Positions 43,007 to 51,116 of a stretch of DNA of 64,000 bases are shown here, piece after piece; the stretch's first letter is position 1, and each line of letters starts with the position of its first letter. Both the position numbers and the translations under genes were made by a program. This stretch comes from Salinicoccus sesuvii. Its GTDB lineage: Bacteria > Bacillota > Bacilli > Staphylococcales > Salinicoccaceae. The notes below the pieces were generated by a model, which worked only from the letters and a program-made list of their open reading frames with translations, was not told where the DNA came from and searched no databases. The stretch lies in contig NZ_JBHRWV010000012.1 in assembly GCF_042648145.1 (NCBI RefSeq), positions 144,294-208,293 on the forward strand, given 5' to 3'.

Positions 43007-43900
43007 CTACTTTAAGCAATACCAATTTGGAATCACGGTATTTAAATCATCATACCAATCGAGAATCTCTGCCGCTTGATCTTTGAAAAGTTGGATCTGA
43101 TCTTCACCAAACTGGACACCCCATGGCAAGGATGAGAGTGTATTGGTGCTAATATACAGTAGAAGTAGCTGCCAGAAGTCATGAGGCACATCTCCATCGA
43201 AATAGCCATCTATCCGTCCCGAAGCAAACTGGGAACTCTGACCAGCACACCAGACAATTCGGTTGAACTCCTCCCAAGGTTCACCAATGTCACAGCGGTT
43301 GAAGTCGATAATATGGAGTTTCAGTTCCTCATTAATGACCATGTTGCCACAATGGAAATCTCCGTGGTGTGGCACTTGTGCCCTGTTATCAAGGAGATGT
43401 CGATGATTTTCGATGTAATTAAGGAATAGGTGTCCTTTATCATATTTGTAGTCACATTGCTCGTACATCCGAATCTTATTGTCAATCTTTCGGTTGAACT
43501 TCTCGTCCCATGGCGCTGTTTTCTGATTGCTTGGCAGTGCATGGATCCGTCTTAAGTATTGCCCTGCTTGAACGCCGAGGGCATACTGCTGTTCATTTGT
43601 CAGTTTGGGCAACATTTCTGAGGCCTCGATGCCTTCAATACATGTTAACAATAAATAACTTTGTTCGCCGTAAACCCCATACTCGATAGGCTTTTGGGTC
43701 GCAATCCCCACTTCATGACACTGCTTCATAAGCTGATACTCCATTTTAACTTTATCCATTTGGTCACTCGTTCTTAGACGAACTAAGTATTTCTTATGGT
43801 GGTTATCTTTCAAAATATATTTTGTATCGCTTGACCAGCCCTTCTCTAGAAGCTCGCCACTCACAATGTTCAAGTGTTCAAAATGATTAACGATATTCAT
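43007..43900 (-). CDS. Aminoglycoside phosphotransferase (APH)-family kinase
   Basis: This 297-residue kinase-fold protein has the catalytic loop HHGDFHCGNMVI near residue 194 and the metal-binding IIDFNRCDIGEPWEEFNR. The family includes antibiotic kinases, choline kinase-like and fructosamine-like enzymes. Nothing points to drug resistance: it sits alone on a core-like stretch. The ribosome site on the minus strand is AGGTGAG. The substrate is unknown. Confidence 0.85.
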   Translation of the reverse strand: MNIVNHFEHLNIVSGELLEKGWSSDTKYILKDNHHKKYLVRLRTSDQMDKVKMEYQLMKQCHEVGIATQKPIEYGVYGEQSYLLLTCIEGIEASEMLPKLTNEQQYALGVQAGQYLRRIHALPSNQKTAPWDEKFNRKIDNKIRMYEQCDYKYDKGHLFLNYIENHRHLLDNRAQVPHHGDFHCGNMVINEELKLHIIDFNRCDIGEPWEEFNRIVWCAGQSSQFASGRIDGYFDGDVPHDFWQLLLLYISTNTLSSLPWGVQFGEDQIQLFKDQAAEILDWYDDLNTVIPNWYCLK

Positions 43901-44084
43901 AACTTCTCACCTCGTTTAGTTTAAATATTCAGTAATGACGTTAGATTACATAGTATAACAGTTAAGCTTAATTAAATATCAAATATTTTCAACACAATAG
44001 AAAGTGTGTTAAATATTGGATTAAATTAATAAAATTAGTCAAGTCATACAAAAAGAGTTCGATTTACTTTATACTAGTTAATAG

Positions 44085-44149
44085 TATGTTGAACCATCTA
44101 AATTTTGTAGTTAAGAGACCCTTATGCTTATCTCTTAGCGTCCAACATA
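44085..44149 (+). other. Nested inverted repeats in the leader of the helicase-like gene
   Basis: TATGTTG (44085-44091) pairs with CAACATA (44143-44149), and inside it TAAGAGA (44112-44118) pairs with TCTCTTA (44131-44137). A possible -10 TATACT lies at 44070-44075, so the structure would be in the 5' leader RNA. No T-run follows, so it is not a plain terminator. It could also be a two-part protein-binding site. Confidence 0.5.
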
Positions 44150-44181
44150 AACATAGATCAGCTAGAAAAGGAGATTAGTGG

Positions 44182-46563
44182 ATGTCGTTTTTTATCCCGA
44201 GAACAACTCTGAATCACTCAAAAAAACCATTAGATTTTTTAAAAGAAAAAAAGAGATATACAAAATTAACGAGAGAAAAAAGAAATATTCTAGAAGAGTA
44301 TATGGAAGTGGGCAACAGCTTTAAAGACATTGTAGTCAATATGACTAAAAAAACCGATATTACGCTCATTGGTGGTGTGATTGGTGAATATAAAAATGAA
44401 GTCAAACAAAGTAGTGTGATGTATTGTTGTAGAACAGTAGCATCCGCTGAAAATCTCAAAGCATCCTTAGATATCTATGGCATCGAAGCAATGTTGTTTA
44501 TAGATGAGGAAGACATTGATTCTCAAAAGCTAGCCCATTATATTAGAGGGAAAAGCATTGCTGTGACGACTTACGAAATGCTGTTCGATGGTAGTAGCAC
44601 AATTCCTCATGCGGATATCCTCATTTTTGACGATCTTGAATCCATAGAAGAGGAAATGTATCGTTTGTGGAGTTTACGAATTAGTGTGTCGGACGTAGCT
44701 ACTGAAAATCTGCACAATGAACTCCTCCGTTTTCTGAATCAGTGTACGGAAAACTCGGTTTTAGATACCGGTGATACTCACATAAATGCATCTAGCACTA
44801 ATATAATTCCACGAGCACAATGGCATGAAAAGATAGACGAATTGAGTCATATCATTGATACCGGCATTGAAAAGCATTCCGGGTTGGCTAAAAGCTGGAT
44901 GAGGATAAAGCAAATGCTGCTGTTGTGTGATATTTATATAGATAGAGATCTCATTACAATAGAACCTTTCCGCATACCTGCCCAAAGCAATCGAGCATTT
45001 TCTAACGCCAGAGAGCGGATCTATTTGTCTTCTGGGTTAGAGGCGGGCACAATTGAACAAAATTTCGGGGTAGAGTCCTTGGAATATTTAAAACTGCGTA
45101 AGAAGCACTTATCCAGCACAGACGGCCGCCGACTATTTTTGTTCCCGCAAGATCATTTCAAAGGTGAGGCTTTGACACAAACAATTGTTGATACAATACG
45201 GCTTCATCACACAGTACATATTCATTACCTTACGACCCATTCGAATGATTATTTTATAAATCATCTGGAACCCAATCTGTCTAATTATAATATACATAAA
45301 GGTGCCGATATCAATTCAGAACAGAGCGCAAGCATTTCGTTACGAAAGATCAAGTTAGTTCGTAGTGGTACTGAAAAGCAAGAGCGTCTGCCAGAAGCGG
45401 AGCTCCATATCTATCTAGATGCACCGGTGCTCCCTCGTGCTTCTGAACGCTTCGTAGTAGACCAATTGAATACGACGACTGAATTTGAAGGTACTTTCGC
45501 AAAGCAATGGACGCGCCAACTTAAGCAAGCGCAATCTAAAAAGTACTGTTCTATCATGGTTCTTGATAACAGCGCCCGCAATTTCTTGAACAGCCAAACT
45601 TGTCTTAACCAGATGCCTGCAGATATCTATTCGGAATTACTGTTAGCTTATGCCCAAGTTACAGCGTCAGTGACACAGGAAGTTTGGTTGTCTAATATTA
45701 GTGCGTTCGTTGAACAGGGCAAGGTGTGGCGACCTGCAGAGCGATTTATCGAACAGACACAATCAGAGCTCAAAGAACAAAAACTTTCCACACATAAATC
45801 AGATAATCTAATGAGAACTGAAATTGCTGAGCTCGAAGTCGGTTACATGGAAGCGTTGAGACAAAACAATTACCATTCTGCTAAAAATAAAATAGAGGCG
45901 CTTATTAAGAAAGTAGAAGCCATACCGAAATTTTCCGGTTCTCTGGCATGGTATCACTATCAGTTGAATACCCTTGAAGTAATGATAAATGGAAGTGCTG
46001 AAAATGACATAGCATTCTCGCCATCGACTTTGCACTCCAGAGATAGAGTGTTGAAAGCAGAAGAGAAACAAATTGTAGGCATGATCAGAAATCTGCAGTT
46101 ATACGGAGATTGTAGGGATCTATTCGATAAAGAATGCAATTCGATCATGAATCTAATTTACTCGAATGATGCAATGGAAGTCAGTTTGGGTCTTTGTGGG
46201 TTGGGTCGCCTACTTGGTGCAGATGTCATCCAGTCTAAAGACAATGGAGAATATAACTGTAGCTGGAATGTAGCGTCTTTAAATATTCCAATGTCAGTTT
46301 CAACGGTGGAAGATGATGAAATCGACCGGACGGCGGCATCATTATTAATCTACTTAAGTGATGTCCAAGTAAAGTCTAAAACAATACAGCAGTGGGCAAA
46401 AAGGGTGGTTAAGGTGTTCATGGTGGCAATGGAGATCTTGAAAAAAGAAGGGGTACTTTCTGCAAGAAGCTACTTGAGAGAAAAAATCCAAAGTGAGACA
46501 TTAACACTGGAGCAACTCGACCAGTGGGTTCAGTCTGAAAACGAGAAGTTAGTCTTCGCTTAA
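44182..46563 (+). CDS. Large protein resembling an SF2 helicase with lost Walker A; function unknown
   Basis: This 793-residue protein has no signal or membrane segment. Residues 50-160 follow the layout of RecA-like domain 1 of DDAH-type helicases: the segment where Walker A belongs reads NMTKKTDITLIGGVIGEYKN, motif Ia-like CCRTVASAENL follows, then VTTYEMLFDGSSTIPHADIL and a motif II-like DDLESIEEE near 150. The loop GxGKT is absent and DDAH has become DDLE, so ATP hydrolysis is doubtful. A second unit may begin at GRRLFLFPQDHFKGE near 315. The last 250 residues look helical with no family I recognise. AAAAGGAG precedes ATG 44182. It stands alone. An antiviral or nucleic-acid-sensing role is speculation. 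Confidence 0.6.
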   Translation: MSFFIPRTTLNHSKKPLDFLKEKKRYTKLTREKRNILEEYMEVGNSFKDIVVNMTKKTDITLIGGVIGEYKNEVKQSSVMYCCRTVASAENLKASLDIYGIEAMLFIDEEDIDSQKLAHYIRGKSIAVTTYEMLFDGSSTIPHADILIFDDLESIEEEMYRLWSLRISVSDVATENLHNELLRFLNQCTENSVLDTGDTHINASSTNIIPRAQWHEKIDELSHIIDTGIEKHSGLAKSWMRIKQMLLLCDIYIDRDLITIEPFRIPAQSNRAFSNARERIYLSSGLEAGTIEQNFGVESLEYLKLRKKHLSSTDGRRLFLFPQDHFKGEALTQTIVDTIRLHHTVHIHYLTTHSNDYFINHLEPNLSNYNIHKGADINSEQSASISLRKIKLVRSGTEKQERLPEAELHIYLDAPVLPRASERFVVDQLNTTTEFEGTFAKQWTRQLKQAQSKKYCSIMVLDNSARNFLNSQTCLNQMPADIYSELLLAYAQVTASVTQEVWLSNISAFVEQGKVWRPAERFIEQTQSELKEQKLSTHKSDNLMRTEIAELEVGYMEALRQNNYHSAKNKIEALIKKVEAIPKFSGSLAWYHYQLNTLEVMINGSAENDIAFSPSTLHSRDRVLKAEEKQIVGMIRNLQLYGDCRDLFDKECNSIMNLIYSNDAMEVSLGLCGLGRLLGADVIQSKDNGEYNCSWNVASLNIPMSVSTVEDDEIDRTAASLLIYLSDVQVKSKTIQQWAKRVVKVFMVAMEILKKEGVLSARSYLREKIQSETLTLEQLDQWVQSENEKLVFA

Positions 46564-46721
46564 AGTATATAGACTGCCGAACATCTAATAAGCATTGGTT
46601 ATAATCAGAGATGTTGGTGCATTTCTAAACACCAACAATCTTAGGTTGATTCTGCTTGTAGTAGGAATGAGTGTAGTAGGCTGAGTTATTCGGATGAATC
46701 GATTCTACGGTACGCGATTGC

Positions 46722-46746
46722 GTTTATTCGTAGAAGAACAGGGTAA
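46722..46746 (+). promoter_or_regulatory. SigB-type promoter of small lipoprotein gene 1
   Basis: GTTTAT (46722-46727), 13 bases, GGGTAA (46741-46746) fits the SigB consensus GTTTAA-N12-15-GGGTAT with one change in each hexamer. It lies 37 bases before the start codon. Confidence 0.65.
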
Positions 46747-46783
46747 CTTTATCTCAAAGCACTTATAGCGAGGAGTGAACTTA

Positions 46784-46936
46784 ATGTCTAAAAAAACAAA
46801 ACTATTAATGGTGCCATTTTTCGTATTGGCGCTTGCTGCCTGTTCTGATGATACAGCGGAAATTGATGAGACTGAAGTGGAAGAAGACGAGGCACAAGAA
46901 GAACTAGAGGAACATGAGTCAGAAGAAGGGGACTAG
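46784..46936 (+). CDS. Small acidic lipoprotein 1 (50 residues)
   Basis: This short gene has a perfect lipoprotein signal with lipobox LAAC (C20), after which almost the whole 30-residue tail is Asp and Glu. GAGGAG lies upstream at good distance. It is paralogous to the next gene: both start MSK and have C20, LLMVP and the same tail chemistry, and their upstream regions are alike. A SigB-type promoter and a dedicated terminator make it a stress-induced single-gene unit. An acidic surface tail suggests cation binding or wall electrostatics, but that is inference. Confidence 0.8.
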   Translation: MSKKTKLLMVPFFVLALAACSDDTAEIDETEVEEDEAQEELEEHESEEGD

Positions 46937-46950
46937 CAGTGTCTTCGATT

Positions 46951-46992
46951 AGAAATAGGGAGCTGGACAATTCCATCCAGCTCCCTATTTCT
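46951..46992 (+). terminator. Terminator of small lipoprotein gene 1
   Basis: AGAAATAGGGAGCTGGA (46951-46967) pairs perfectly with its complement at 46976-46992 over an 8-base loop. Confidence 0.88.
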
Positions 46993-47032
46993 ATTTGCTA
47001 ACCAAATAATGTCATCGAGCACCTAGGCTGTG

Positions 47033-47057
47033 GTTTATCCACTATGGGGGAGGGTAA
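47033..47057 (+). promoter_or_regulatory. SigB-type promoter of small lipoprotein gene 2
   Basis: GTTTAT (47033-47038), 13 bases, GGGTAA (47052-47057) repeats exactly the hexamers and spacing seen before the paralogous gene at 46784. It lies 39 bases before the start codon. Confidence 0.65.
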
Positions 47058-47096
47058 CTGCATATCATAAGTATCTAACAATGCGAGGTGAACAGA

Positions 47097-47258
47097 ATGT
47101 CTAAAACATTAAGATTGCTGATGGTTCCTGTATTCATCATTATGCTCACTGCATGCTCCGAAGAAGATGTGGATCTTGATCCAGGTTCAGGAGGCGCTGG
47201 AGTAGAAGGCGGTGACGATAATGCCGAAGAGGAAATGGATACGGAAGACGGCGACTAG
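47097..47258 (+). CDS. Small acidic lipoprotein 2 (53 residues)
   Basis: This gene encodes a lipoprotein signal with lipobox LTAC (C20) and a 33-residue tail rich in Asp, Glu and Gly. GCGAGGTG lies upstream. It is the tandem paralogue of the gene at 46784, with the same start (MSK), the same signal length and the same SigB-like promoter. The tails differ in sequence but keep the strong negative charge, which suggests that charge and not fold is under selection. Function is unknown. Confidence 0.8.
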   Translation: MSKTLRLLMVPVFIIMLTACSEEDVDLDPGSGGAGVEGGDDNAEEEMDTEDGD

Positions 47259-47280
47259 TTTCATAAAGGTATATGATCAG

Positions 47281-47309
47281 AACACCTGGCGAAAGCACAG
47301 GTGTTTTTA
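47281..47309 (+). terminator. Terminator of small lipoprotein gene 2
   Basis: AACACCTG (47281-47288) pairs with CAGGTGTT (47298-47305), followed by TTT. Confidence 0.75.
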
Positions 47310-47354
47310 CTGTCTGAATTTCGCTCTACATAATTCAAATATCGATAGTAAAAC

Positions 47355-47390
47355 ATAAGAGCAGTACCAGTGCACTGGTACTGCTCTTAT
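47355..47390 (-). terminator. Terminator of the YsnF-type stress gene
   Basis: A perfect 16-bp stem (47355-47370 with 47375-47390) closes a TGCA tetraloop; the minus strand continues into GTTTTAC. It follows the stop of the stress gene by 8 bases. Confidence 0.85.
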
Positions 47391-47398
47391 AAAAGATT

Positions 47399-48235
47399 TT
47401 ATCTTCTGTGATCATTGTAGTGTTCTGAGATGTCATTGTTTTCTGTGATGTCCACTTCTTCTCGACGGACTTCTTCTGAGATGTGCTCTTTGTTGGTAAC
47501 AATTTTTTTACGTACAACAATTTCTTCTGTAACCACTTTTTCTTTAATGATGCGTACACGCTCTTCGGTAAGGGGTATACGCATGACACCTTCTTCATCG
47601 TCGGAGTCATCGCGGCTATATGATTCAATTGTAGGCGCACCCTCAACAGGCACACGATCTACAGTGACTTCTTCACGGTCGACGGGAACATCGAACTCCT
47701 GAAGTTCCGTCACAACGTGCTTATCGATACCGACTTCTCCGACTTTAACATTCTGCTTATCAATGTTTAATCTCTCTTCATGAAGTTGCATTGTTTCTTC
47801 ATTGCCAGTTGAGGATCTACCTCCAGATACGTCAGAAGCAGGCTGTTTGTACTCACCTACTTCATCGCGGTACGTGTAGCTATCGCTTGCCACTCTTGCG
47901 TTATCGCTTGTTGCGTTTATAGTGTCGTCGTTGACGTGAAGCAAGAGTTCGCCGTTCATTAGCGCAGATTTATATTCTTCTTGTTCAGTAGGTGTAAGCT
48001 GCATACTTTGCATCACTTGGGTTTCAGGATCCTCATCAGCAAACCATGCGACTACCCGGTCCCATGTATCTACTTCAGTACTTCTTGTATTCACATTCAG
48101 ATGCTCAAGTTTTGTCCCTTCGAGACTCTTTTTAGTGACAACGGTCATCTGATCTTCCCGTACACCATTCAATTTCAAATGTTCTATTCTTCCAAGCAGA
48201 TCGGTCTCACTTGTAAAAGATTCAATTCTTCCCAT
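47399..48235 (-). CDS. General stress protein with YflT-like and YsnF/AvaK (DUF2382) domains
   Basis: This 278-residue protein has an N-terminal general-stress domain (FTSETDLLGRIEHLKLNGV, about residues 1-100) and a C-terminal DUF2382 domain with repeated beta segments such as MQLHEERLNIDKQNV, VDREEVTVDRVPVEG and LTEERVRIIKEKVVTEE. Proteins of this make-up are induced by stress in Gram-positive bacteria; their molecular role is unclear. ATG 48235 is chosen behind GGAGGCG. A perfect-looking SigB promoter lies upstream. Confidence 0.88.
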   Translation of the reverse strand: MGRIESFTSETDLLGRIEHLKLNGVREDQMTVVTKKSLEGTKLEHLNVNTRSTEVDTWDRVVAWFADEDPETQVMQSMQLTPTEQEEYKSALMNGELLLHVNDDTINATSDNARVASDSYTYRDEVGEYKQPASDVSGGRSSTGNEETMQLHEERLNIDKQNVKVGEVGIDKHVVTELQEFDVPVDREEVTVDRVPVEGAPTIESYSRDDSDDEEGVMRIPLTEERVRIIKEKVVTEEIVVRKKIVTNKEHISEEVRREEVDITENNDISEHYNDHRR

Positions 48236-48287
48236 ATATGACGCCTCCATTATCTATACCGTATTGCGTATTTGATTTAATAGTTAA

Positions 48288-48312
48288 ATACCCCTAGAGG
48301 CGTTTATTAAAC
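48288..48312 (-). promoter_or_regulatory. SigB promoter of the YsnF-type stress gene
   Basis: On the minus strand GTTTAA (48312-48307), 13 bases, GGGTAT (48293-48288) matches both SigB consensus hexamers exactly. It lies about 50 bases before the start codon. Confidence 0.85.
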
Positions 48313-48409
48313 GGCATGCGTTTTGTAAGAAAAGTGATTTATAAACATTTTTAATAGTAACTTTTTACAACTTAGTATCAAGTGTATAATTACTTATTAT
48401 TTACTAATT

Positions 48410-48468
48410 AATAGGGTTTTTGTAAATATAAATTATATATTACTTTTTTTTACATACCGTGCTATAAT
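48410..48468 (+). promoter_or_regulatory. Extended -10 promoter of the WxL operon
   Basis: TG-C-TATAAT (48460-48468) is a consensus extended -10, 31 bases before the start. The surrounding block CGTGCTATA and an upstream AATAGGGT (48410-48417) also occur before the capsule locus at 3143 and 3088. Confidence 0.6.
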
Positions 48469-48498
48469 ACTTTTAATTTAATGTGAGGGGAGAGGATT

Positions 48499-50301
48499 AT
48501 GGGGTTTAAGTATAGTTATAGGCAGTTTTTATTTGTTCTTGTGATGGCATGTTTCTTCACTTTACTTACAAGTAATAGCACTTATATCTATGAAGAAACT
48601 CGTATTTCAGCGGAAGAGGTTACAGAAAAGAAAGATGTAAATCAACAACTAGATGAACTATATATAAATGATCAAGAACCAGATTTAGAAGAAACCTCTA
48701 CTGAAACGGATCTCGTTATAAGTGAGGAACAAGAGGAATCGACGGAAGACGATGAAGAAATAAAAAAAGACGATGGTAATCTGGAAGAAATAAATGAAGA
48801 ACCCACTGAACTAGGGGACACTAATCTAGTCGATCCAAAAGAAGAAATAGAAGATAAATCACCTGAGGTATCTATAAAAGAGGATGAACAAGGTGAAATT
48901 TTCCAGTCCTTTCAAGTACAAGATCCTGGTCTAATTGATCTGACGCTTTTGGCCAATAAAAAATTAAATGCCAAAAAAAGTACCGTGAACGGCAAGGAAC
49001 GAATTGAGTTAACATACTCAGGAAAAGCTCTTGCACGTCTTGACTTGGCATCTAAACCTTTTATTATTTTTTCACTACCACCGGAAATTATAAATACGAT
49101 TCCTAAAGCTGAATTTTCAGGTTCATACAAAGTGACATCTTTGCTCGGAGTCAGTGGTAGCACTTATACAAATGAAAATTTTCAGATTAAAGACCAGCAA
49201 GTGTATGTGGAATTGAATGCTTCATCCTTAATAATCTTAGGATCCGAACATACTTTCACACTTAATATCGACCTTGACCAACTTCCGCCGACAGATACAG
49301 GAGTATACAATTTTAGTTCTGATATGACTAAACAAGTAGTTAATTTGTCTTTACTATCTGAGACTTCTGCATCAGCCACTTTAAAGGCCCCGGTTCGTCC
49401 TGCACCACCTATTTTCAATGAACCTATTTATGTGGCAGATACAGAAGTTACAGGAACTGGGCTACCGAACACAACCATTAGATTAAAAATTAGCGGCAAT
49501 ACTTATGAAGCTCGAGTCGATGGATCTGGTAACTTTACTGTATCTGTAATATCTCTACAGGTAGGGAGCGAAATTATTGGGCGTATCGTCGATTCCTCAG
49601 GATACGAAAGTGTGGATTCGAGAAGTATCGTCATCGAAGCACCAGACACAACTCCGCCAGATAGGCCCATCGTCAATCCAGTTTATAGCAATGAGAGTAC
49701 TGTATCAGGTCAAGGTGAACCTGGCACAACAGTTCTCATTACGATAGAAGGGCAGGAGTATAGAGGGACTGTAGATTCGGAAGGCAATTTTTCAGTCCCT
49801 ATCCCAATTCAAGCGCCAGACACGTTAATCAATGTTCGACTGATTGACGATGCTGGTAACGTGAGCCCTTCTGTTGAAACAAGAGTTATCGAAGCGACGA
49901 TTGCTTTTCATATTGTTCCAAATGAGCTCTCTTTTCAAACCACTTCAATCGAGTCGATATCAACTAGAATACCCAGGAAAGAAGCTGGTTGGAGTCTTGA
50001 AGTAATAGATACTAGAGGTGCTGGCAGTCCCTTCAGCATCGTGGCAGAAGCTACAGAATTGAGCTCTGTTGATGGTTCGCACAAGATCCCGGATGCGCTT
50101 GTTTTTGTCGATCAGAATTCGACTAGCCGCTCTCTAAATAAAGGCGGTGTAGAGGTCTACTCTGGAAAGACGGGTAATGAACCAATTTCCGAAATCAGTT
50201 GGCCAAGCAATCAAGGTCCCCTAGTAGAAGTCAATCCAGGGGATGTTCGTGCCGGTAGGTACACCGCTACAATTACCTGGACTATTGTAGATGCTCCATA
50301 A
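48499..50301 (+). CDS. WxL-domain surface protein with two Ig-like repeats
   Basis: This 600-residue exported protein has a hydrophobic signal (about residues 8-30), a strongly acidic Glu/Asp linker (about 45-125), a beta-rich region, two 85-residue bacterial Ig-like repeats (each starting near VxGxGxPxTT and containing DGSGNF or DSEGNF) and a C-terminal WxL-type domain. The first WxL motif, expected in the VIDTRGAG segment, reads F-S-I; the second reads ITWTIVDAP. WxL domains bind the cell wall without covalent anchoring. GAGGGGAGAGG precedes ATG 48499. The WxL partner genes follow. Confidence 0.82.
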   Translation: MGFKYSYRQFLFVLVMACFFTLLTSNSTYIYEETRISAEEVTEKKDVNQQLDELYINDQEPDLEETSTETDLVISEEQEESTEDDEEIKKDDGNLEEINEEPTELGDTNLVDPKEEIEDKSPEVSIKEDEQGEIFQSFQVQDPGLIDLTLLANKKLNAKKSTVNGKERIELTYSGKALARLDLASKPFIIFSLPPEIINTIPKAEFSGSYKVTSLLGVSGSTYTNENFQIKDQQVYVELNASSLIILGSEHTFTLNIDLDQLPPTDTGVYNFSSDMTKQVVNLSLLSETSASATLKAPVRPAPPIFNEPIYVADTEVTGTGLPNTTIRLKISGNTYEARVDGSGNFTVSVISLQVGSEIIGRIVDSSGYESVDSRSIVIEAPDTTPPDRPIVNPVYSNESTVSGQGEPGTTVLITIEGQEYRGTVDSEGNFSVPIPIQAPDTLINVRLIDDAGNVSPSVETRVIEATIAFHIVPNELSFQTTSIESISTRIPRKEAGWSLEVIDTRGAGSPFSIVAEATELSSVDGSHKIPDALVFVDQNSTSRSLNKGGVEVYSGKTGNEPISEISWPSNQGPLVEVNPGDVRAGRYTATITWTIVDAP

Positions 50302-50343
50302 ATTATAGATTTATTAAATATTACTCATAAAGGAGAAAGATTA

Positions 50344-51039
50344 ATGAAATTCAAAAAACTTTTGACTGCACTTTTAATAACGTCACTTTCTATATCCTCC
50401 CTGAGCGCCGTTGCAAATGCTGCAGAATCTGAGGCTGATATCACATTTACTGAAGGAGAAGAGACGCCAGATGTACTTGATCCGACAACGCCAGAAGAAA
50501 CGTATGATCCAGACTCAGGTACACCAGGTGATCCGACAAACCCACCTACCGGCAACAGCGGACCGCTAACACTCGATTACGTTTCATCCTTTGAGTTCGG
50601 CAGTCATTCAATTGAAGCTAGTACACAAACTTACGAATCTACAACTTTGAGACCATTCATCCAAGTTACAGACCGTCGTGGGACAGGTGCAGGATGGAAT
50701 GTAACCGCTGAAATGAGCAGTTTCACTACAGGTGAAGAAGAATCTGTTTCACTACCTGGTGCTCTACTCACCTTATCTGGAACATCTTTGACTACTACGA
50801 GTTCAAGTGGTGCACCAACAGTATCTGATACGATTGCATTAAGCTCAGATGGCACAGCTGCAAGCGTAGTGAGTGCAGGGGAAAACACAGGTCTTGGTTC
50901 ATGGCTCGCGCGCTGGTTCCCTTCTACTGCAGGTGCAACGATAAACGACAATGTCGAACTTCAAGTACCTGCTGGTGCTGCGACGCTTGGCGACCATACA
51001 GCAACCATTACTTGGACATTAGAAAATACGCCGCAGTAA
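50344..51039 (+). CDS. WxL-domain surface protein
   Basis: This 231-residue exported protein has a classical signal peptide ending near ANA-AES (residue 26), a short Pro/Thr/Asp-rich linker and a WxL domain with both motifs: VTDRRGTGAGWNV (W-N-V) and TITWTLENTP (W-T-L). Length and layout match the stand-alone WxL proteins of Lactobacillales. AAAGGAG precedes ATG 50344, 42 bases after the previous gene. It should attach non-covalently to peptidoglycan and pair with the DUF916 protein encoded next. Confidence 0.88.
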   Translation: MKFKKLLTALLITSLSISSLSAVANAAESEADITFTEGEETPDVLDPTTPEETYDPDSGTPGDPTNPPTGNSGPLTLDYVSSFEFGSHSIEASTQTYESTTLRPFIQVTDRRGTGAGWNVTAEMSSFTTGEEESVSLPGALLTLSGTSLTTTSSSGAPTVSDTIALSSDGTAASVVSAGENTGLGSWLARWFPSTAGATINDNVELQVPAGAATLGDHTATITWTLENTPQ

Positions 51040-51047
51040 ATAGTGGT

Positions 51048-51086
51048 CCTCCCAATGATGCGGTATCGCAATATTGGGAGGCTCTT
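51048..51086 (+). terminator. Intra-operon terminator or attenuator
   Basis: CCTCCCAAT (51048-51056) pairs with ATTGGGAGG (51073-51081), followed by CTCTTTT. It sits between the second WxL gene and the DUF916 gene, so it may lower expression of the latter. Confidence 0.7.
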
Positions 51087-51116
51087 TTAAATAGAGTGAT
51101 CGAAAGGAGTTTTATA

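Noticed and set aside
43007..43900. Aminoglycoside resistance gene
   Set aside because: The APH fold is shared by many metabolic kinases, and no resistance or mobile context is present.
50901..51116. N-terminal extension of the DUF916 protein
   Set aside because: It overlaps the WxL gene in another frame; a signal peptide and AAAGGAG mark ATG 51117 as the start.
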